From: Actinomycetota bacterium
GTDB lineage: Bacteria > Actinomycetota > Geothermincolia > Fen-727 > Anoxymicrobiaceae
Length of the DNA stretch: 10,227 nt
NCBI GenBank assembly: GCA_016649525.1
Contig: JAENXM010000052.1
Coordinates: forward strand, 1 to 10,227
Direction of reading: 5' to 3'
Shown one piece after another: positions 6,726 to 10,227 of the stretch. The first letter of the stretch is position 1; every line of letters starts with the position of its first letter. The notes under the pieces are model-generated. The model did not search any database, was not told the DNA's origin, and saw nothing but the letters and a program-made list of their open reading frames with translations. A program made the translations under genes and the position numbers.

Positions 6726-6742
6726 AACGGAAGCTGTAGAAT
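6710..6742 (+). promoter_or_regulatory. Candidate promoter of the selenium operon
   Basis: TAGAAT (6737-6742) is one base from the -10 consensus and would start transcripts about 26 nt before the DUF3343 ATG. TTGACA (6710-6715) is a perfect -35 hexamer, but the spacing of 21 nt is too long for the usual sigma-70 promoter. TTCGGT (6716-6721, 15-nt spacing) is a weaker alternative. The location is right; the exact elements are uncertain. Confidence 0.3.
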
Positions 6743-6774
6743 TCGACCGCGTTTTCAAGAAGGCTTGATGGCCT

Positions 6775-7023
6775 ATGGTAAGAAAAGCAGGTCTTATAGT
6801 GTTTGACTCCACCAACATGGCGCTCAAGGCGGAGCGGGCATTGAAGGGAGCGGGAATACATTGTTCAGTTATCCCCACTCCTCCGGAGATAACCGTGGAG
6901 TGCGGCATAGCGCTGCTCATCCGCGGCGAGTGGGTTGAGAAAGCAGACGCGGCCCTCGACACATCGGACGGTATCGCGTACAAGCTCATTTATCCTTACG
7001 AACAGAACCGTCGTTCCGGATAG
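6775..7023 (+). CDS. DUF3343 protein, putative selenium/sulfur carrier
   Basis: A small soluble protein of 82 residues matching the DUF3343 family: an N-terminal strand with FDSTNMALKAERALK, a middle VIPTPPEI segment and a conserved Cys43 followed by GIALLI. Cys30 is a second cysteine. DUF3343 genes occur repeatedly beside selD and yedF and are considered selenium- or sulfur-handling carriers; the biochemical role is not established. The start is ATG 6775, because an in-frame TGA at 6766 blocks any earlier start. An AAGAAGG ribosome binding site at 6757-6763 is somewhat far from it (11 nt). selD follows after 23 nt. A plausible role is carrying Se(0) from the divergently encoded desulfurase-like protein to SelD, but that is inference. 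Confidence 0.85.
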   Translation: MVRKAGLIVFDSTNMALKAERALKGAGIHCSVIPTPPEITVECGIALLIRGEWVEKADAALDTSDGIAYKLIYPYEQNRRSG

Positions 7024-7033
7024 CGGCCAGCGA

Positions 7034-7040
7034 GGGAGGT
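7034..7040 (+). promoter_or_regulatory. Strong ribosome binding site fixing the selD start at GTG 7047
   Basis: GGGAGGT lies 6 nt before GTG 7047, close to ideal Shine-Dalgarno sequence and spacing. The only start that yields an uninterrupted standard-code ORF (GTG 7104) has no such site. This supports translation from 7047 through the TGA at 7092. Confidence 0.85.
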
Positions 7041-7046
7041 GAACCG

Positions 7047-8102
7047 GTGAAAGAGCGCATAAAGCTTACCAGTTATTCGCGCCGGGCGGGGTGAGCGGCC
7101 AAAGTGGGTCCGTGCGACCTCGAGTCGATACTTGCGAAGATCCCCGAGGAAACCTCCCCGGAGCTTGTGACGTCAATCCGAGCAGGGGAGGATGCGGGTG
7201 TCTTCATGCTCGATGAGGACCTGGCGCTCGTGCAGACCGTCGACTTCTTCACGCCGATAGTCGACGACCCGTACCTCTTCGGCCAGATCGCGGCCGCCAA
7301 CGCTCTCTCCGACCTCTACGCGATGGGCGCCAGGCCGCTGACCGCAATGAACATCGTAGCGTTCCCGTGCTCACTGGGCCTTGATGTGCTCGAGAGGATA
7401 CTGCTCGGAGGACAAGAGAAGGTACATGAAGCCGGGGCCGTAATCCTGGGAGGGCACACTATCGAGGATGAAGAGCCCAAGTACGGACTCGCGGTCACCG
7501 GTTTCGTGAAACCCTCGGATATGACCAAGATAACCGGCGCAAGGAAAGGGGACTACCTGGTTCTGACAAAGCCCGTCGGCACCGGAATCCTGGCGACAGC
7601 CCTCAAGGGAGAGTTTATAACCGAGGACGGGATGAGCGAGGCAATCGAATCGATGTGCGCGCTCAACGGCGAAGCGGCCCGGGTCTTCTCGAAGCACGGG
7701 ATAAACGCCTGCACGGACGTCACCGGGTTCGCGCTGGTAGGGCACCTTTACGAGATGGTCCGCGCGAGCGGGGCCGCGGCCGAGATATGGGCCGTCGAAG
7801 TGCCTCTTCTTGAAAATGCGTTGAAGATGGCGAACATGGGAATGATACCCGAAGGGAAAAAGCTGATAGAGGATTTCGTGCCAAAAGCACAGGTCCAGGC
7901 CGACAACATAGACGCAGCCGTTATGGACTGTCTTTACGACCCACAGACATCCGGGGGGCTTCTGGCCTCGGTGCCCGCGGGTGACGTTGAGGACATCGTC
8001 CGCGACCTCAGGGACGGACCCTGTCCCAGGGCCGCTGTTATCGGTACCATCACTGAAGAAGAGCCGGGAAGTCTCACGATCCTTGCTGCGAGAAGGGAGT
8101 GA
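7047..8102 (+). CDS. selD: Selenide, water dikinase SelD, a selenoprotein (Sec at TGA 7092-7094)
   Basis: SelD makes selenophosphate from selenide and ATP, the selenium donor for Sec-tRNA and selenouridine. Read through one in-frame TGA, the protein has 351 residues and a canonical N-terminus: KLTSYSRRAG, then Sec16 in place of E. coli Cys17, then AAK with Lys19 equivalent to catalytic Lys20. Further family motifs are GEDAGV (47-52), DFFTPIVDDP (66-75), NALSDLYAMG (85-94), GGHTIED (135-141), TDVTGFALVGH (223-233) and DPQTSGG (298-304). Without read-through, the first 19 residues including both catalytic residues would be lost. Residue 18 is Ala where E. coli SelD has Cys19. GTG 7047 has a strong ribosome binding site; the stop codon overlaps the yedF start (GTGA). 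Sec-containing SelD proteins are known in other bacteria and archaea, and the window itself encodes SelA and SelB. Confidence 0.95.
7092..7094 (+). other. Recoded UGA (selenocysteine) codon in selD
   Basis: The TGA falls exactly where SelD proteins carry their catalytic Cys or Sec, between RRAG and AAKVGP. Conserved family sequence continues in the same frame on both sides, and no frameshift is needed. This makes a chance stop codon very unlikely. Confidence 0.94.
7095..7121 (+). promoter_or_regulatory. Candidate bacterial SECIS hairpin in selD
   Basis: Directly after the UGA, GGGTC (7106-7110) can pair with GACCT (7116-7120), four Watson-Crick pairs and one G-U, closing a 5-nt loop CGTGC (7111-7115) that exposes a GU. 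The loop begins 17 nt after the UGA, close to the spacing of the E. coli fdhF element recognised by SelB. The stem is short, and bacterial SECIS elements vary, so the exact fold is tentative. Confidence 0.55.
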
Positions 8103-8698
8103 AGTTGGATATAGAAATCGACGCGCGAGGCCTTGAATGCCCCAAACCGGTTGTAAAGACAAAGGAAGCGCTAAAGAGCGGCGCAGGATCTTTCACGATA
8201 CTTGTGGACAACGAGGCCGCCCGTGACAACGTTTCCCGGTTCGCTCGCTCGTCGGGCTGCGAAGTAGATGTCAGGGAACACGAGGGCGGGTTTCTACTCA
8301 GTATCGTACCGGTCACTGCTTCGCAGGCCACCAACGTGGAGGTCTCGTGCGGCACACCCTGGGCCGGTACAGTCCTTTTCATAAGCAAGGACGATATCGG
8401 AGGGGGCGACCGTGAGCTCGGGACCACGCTCATGAAGGCGTTCCTCTACGCCTACGCCGAGAGGGGAGAACCGCCGGCGGCAGTCGTCCTGATGAACGCC
8501 GGGGTCAGGCTCGCCACGGAGGACGATGAGACCGCCGCCCATATCATGAGGCTCGAAGAGCAGGGAGCCGAGGTGTTGGTCTGCGGGACATGCCTGGACT
8601 ACTACGGGCTTACCGAGAAGCTCCAAGTCGGCCGCATCAGTAACATGTACGAGATACAATCGATACTCGTTGGCGCGGGCCGCTTGGTTTCCTTATAA
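8099..8698 (+). CDS. yedF: Selenium metabolism protein YedF (TusA-like plus DsrE-like domains)
   Basis: A 199-residue two-domain cytoplasmic protein. Residues 1-72 form a TusA/SirA-like domain with the signature DARGLECPKPVVKTKEAL and the conserved Cys14 (CPxP motif) that would hold a persulfide or perselenide. Residues about 90-199 form a DsrE-like domain ending with CGTCLDYYGL (Cys162, Cys165). This fused architecture is that of the selenium-associated YedF family, longer than E. coli YedF, which is only the TusA-like part. It probably relays reduced selenium towards SelD; the direct biochemistry is not settled. GTG 8099 overlaps the selD stop codon by 4 nt (GTGA). TTG 8105 is an alternative start with better spacing from the AAGGGAG site. 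The stop codon lies inside the TATAAT box of the putative selA promoter. Confidence 0.93.
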   Translation: MKLDIEIDARGLECPKPVVKTKEALKSGAGSFTILVDNEAARDNVSRFARSSGCEVDVREHEGGFLLSIVPVTASQATNVEVSCGTPWAGTVLFISKDDIGGGDRELGTTLMKAFLYAYAERGEPPAAVVLMNAGVRLATEDDETAAHIMRLEEQGAEVLVCGTCLDYYGLTEKLQVGRISNMYEIQSILVGAGRLVSL

Positions 8699-8699
8699 T
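8670..8699 (+). promoter_or_regulatory. Internal promoter for selA at the 3' end of yedF
   Basis: TTGGCG (8670-8675) and a perfect TATAAT (8694-8699) are separated by 18 nt. Transcription would begin about 8706-8707, two or three bases before the selA ATG at 8709, giving a near-leaderless message. This agrees with the lack of a Shine-Dalgarno sequence ahead of selA. The yedF stop TAA (8696-8698) is part of the TATAAT, so the hexamer may owe something to coding constraint. Confidence 0.5.
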
Positions 8700-8708
8700 A
8701 GACGAACC

Positions 8709-10121
8709 ATGACAACCGATGATGAGAGAAGCGAACTTCTCAAGCGTATACCTCAGGTAAACGAGCTGATCGAGCGCATGGGCCCTGATGCCGGTGCGGA
8801 CTTTCCACGCCCTGTGCTGCTTTCAGCGGCACGCCGAGTACTGGAAGAGACGCGTGAGATGCTCCTGTCACATTCACAGATGAATGTAACCGGTGCCGAC
8901 CTCGAGATAGAAACCATCAAGGAGAAGGTCCTCAAGGAGGCCGGGAGAATCATGAAACCGAGCTTCGGAAAGGTCATAAACGCGACGGGCGTGGTGCTGC
9001 ACACGAACCTCGGTCGGGCACCGCTGTCACCCGCGGCGATCGAGGCCGTCAGGGAGGTCTCCGAAGGCTACTCGAACCTGGAGCACCGCCTCGACACGGG
9101 CGAGAGGGGCTCCCGCCAGGAGCACCTCGAACCCCTTCTCTGCCGGCTCACGGGAGCCGAGGCGGCGGTGGTAGTCAACAACAACGCGGCAGCGGTACTG
9201 CTCGTCCTTTCCGCGCTCGCCAGGGAGCGCGAGGTCATTGTATCGAGAGGCCAGCTCGTCGAGATAGGGGACTCGTTCAGGCTTCCGGACATAATGAAAG
9301 AGAGCGGGGCCGTCCTGGTCGAGGTCGGGACGACAAACCGCACCAGCCTTGCGGATTACGGGAAGGCGATCGGCGAAGAGACCGCGCTGATCATGAGGAT
9401 CCACCAGAGCAACTTCCGCATCGTAGGATACACCGAGGACGTGTCCATAAAGGAACTGGTGGAGCTGGGCCGACAGCACTCGATCCCGGTGGCCGAGGAT
9501 CTCGGCTCCGGCTCGCTCGTAGACCTGGATGCAAAGGGGCTCTCCGGTGAGCATACCGCTGGTGAAAGCATCAAGGGGGGCGCGGACCTCGTCACCTTCA
9601 GCGCGGACAAACTGCTGGGAGGGCCCCAGGCGGGCATAATCGTAGGGTCCCGGGAGTACATCGAATCCCTGCTCAAACATCCGCTGGCGCGCGCCCTCAG
9701 GGTCGACAAGATGACCGTGGCGGCGCTCGAGGCCACGCTTCTCGAATACCTCGATCCCGAAGGGGCATGGAAAAAAGTCCCGGCACTCCGGATGCTGGCC
9801 GAGCCGCCCGAATCCGTGAAGAGACGCGCAGCGCGGCTCAAGCGGATGCTCGACCGCGCACGCCCCGCCGACCTCGAATACGTCGTAACAGAGGACACCT
9901 CACGCGCCGGCGGCGGTACGCTCCCTACAGCGGAGATCCAGACCTTCTGCCTGTCCCTTTCGCACAAGCGCCTTTCGGGGGCGGCACTCGAGGAAATGCT
10001 TCGCAAAGCCGACCCTGGTGTCCTGGGGCGCCTCAAGGAAGACAGGCTTCTCCTCGACTTGCGAACGGTCGCAGACACCGAGGTCCCCCTACTGGCTGAT
10101 ATCATCCGGGCCAGCGCATAA
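8709..10121 (+). CDS. selA: L-seryl-tRNA(Sec) selenium transferase SelA
   Basis: SelA is the PLP enzyme that converts seryl-tRNA(Sec) to selenocysteyl-tRNA(Sec) using selenophosphate. The 470 residues (E. coli has 463) include an N-terminal helical tRNA-binding region with RIPQVNEL, NATGVVLHTNLGRAPLS (91-107), EHRLDTGERGSR (125-136), VEVGTTNRT (204-212) and the PLP-binding Lys301 in FSADKLLGGPQAG. All are characteristic of bacterial SelA. The start is ATG 8709, 10 nt after yedF; the frame extends upstream to TTG 8670 inside yedF but lacks homology there. No Shine-Dalgarno is present; see the TATAAT immediately upstream. selB follows after 24 nt. This is a bacterial one-step system, not the archaeal PSTK/SepSecS route. 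Confidence 0.97.
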   Translation: MTTDDERSELLKRIPQVNELIERMGPDAGADFPRPVLLSAARRVLEETREMLLSHSQMNVTGADLEIETIKEKVLKEAGRIMKPSFGKVINATGVVLHTNLGRAPLSPAAIEAVREVSEGYSNLEHRLDTGERGSRQEHLEPLLCRLTGAEAAVVVNNNAAAVLLVLSALAREREVIVSRGQLVEIGDSFRLPDIMKESGAVLVEVGTTNRTSLADYGKAIGEETALIMRIHQSNFRIVGYTEDVSIKELVELGRQHSIPVAEDLGSGSLVDLDAKGLSGEHTAGESIKGGADLVTFSADKLLGGPQAGIIVGSREYIESLLKHPLARALRVDKMTVAALEATLLEYLDPEGAWKKVPALRMLAEPPESVKRRAARLKRMLDRARPADLEYVVTEDTSRAGGGTLPTAEIQTFCLSLSHKRLSGAALEEMLRKADPGVLGRLKEDRLLLDLRTVADTEVPLLADIIRASA

Positions 10122-10145
10122 GGCAACCAGGGGAGTTCACGTAAG

Positions 10146-10227
10146 ATGACCCGACGAAATCTCATCATCGGCACGGCCGGGCACATAGACCACGGCAAGA
10201 CCGTACTCGTGAAGGCACTGACCGGTA
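10146..10227 (+). CDS. selB: Selenocysteine-specific elongation factor SelB, N-terminal fragment
   Basis: Only 27 codons are in the window. They read LIIGTAGHIDHGKT followed by VLVKALTG, the P-loop (G1) region of translational GTPases in the form typical of SelB. SelB brings Sec-tRNA to UGA codons by binding the SECIS hairpin through its C-terminal winged-helix domains, which lie outside. ATG 10146 is preceded by AGGGGAG (10129-10135) with 10-nt spacing. Its place directly after selA supports SelB over EF-Tu or IF-2. Confidence 0.93.
   Translation, partial: MTRRNLIIGTAGHIDHGKTVLVKALTG

Noticed and set aside
7371..8162. Long minus-strand ORF opposite selD (263 codons), and similar antisense ORFs opposite hypF and selA (for example 9356-10198).
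   Set aside because: They mirror high-GC coding sequence of well-identified genes and show no protein family features of their own.
1..10227. CRISPR array, insertion sequence or prophage signatures.
   Set aside because: No regularly spaced direct repeats, transposase, integrase or terminal inverted repeats flanking a gene were seen; all major genes belong to two housekeeping-type clusters.

Overview
The window reads as a chromosomal segment of a selenocysteine-using, hydrogen-metabolising bacterium, most likely an anaerobe with moderately high GC. The evidence is a [NiFe]-hydrogenase/hyp cluster on the minus strand and a bacterial selenocysteine (Sec) operon (selD, yedF, selA, selB) on the plus strand. 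SelA, SelB with a bacterial P-loop, Shine-Dalgarno sites and -10 boxes argue against an archaeon. The phylum cannot be fixed from this sequence. Frequent GTG starts and two apparently leaderless promoters would suit an actinobacterial-type lineage, but that is only a guess.

Left part (1-5039, minus strand, read right to left): a group-1-type [NiFe]-hydrogenase large subunit, its maturation endopeptidase, hypF, hypC and the 5' part of hypD, which runs off the left edge. The last three genes are tightly packed (20-nt overlap, 1-nt gap, 14-nt overlap). They cover CN ligand synthesis (HypF), Fe(CN)2CO assembly (HypC, HypD) and C-terminal processing (endopeptidase). The small subunit that normally precedes the large subunit is absent from the window. 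The 392 bp upstream of the large subunit contain only inverted repeats and no recognisable gene.

Right part (5432-10227): a cysteine desulfurase-like PLP enzyme on the minus strand diverges from a plus-strand operon of a DUF3343 protein, selD, yedF, selA and the start of selB. Together these can mobilise selenium (desulfurase-like protein, DUF3343, YedF), activate it to selenophosphate (SelD), place it on seryl-tRNA(Sec) (SelA) and deliver Sec-tRNA to recoded UGA codons (SelB). No tRNA-Sec gene was found in the window.

The main hidden feature is that selD is itself a selenoprotein gene. An ordinary reading starts it at an internal GTG (7104). A strong ribosome binding site, a GTG at 7047 and the conserved SelD N-terminus lie upstream in frame, interrupted only by a TGA at the catalytic position (Sec16), with a candidate SECIS hairpin just after it. 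The SelD supply of selenophosphate would therefore depend on the pathway it feeds. The hydrogenase large subunit has Cys, not Sec, at its nickel-binding C-terminal motif.
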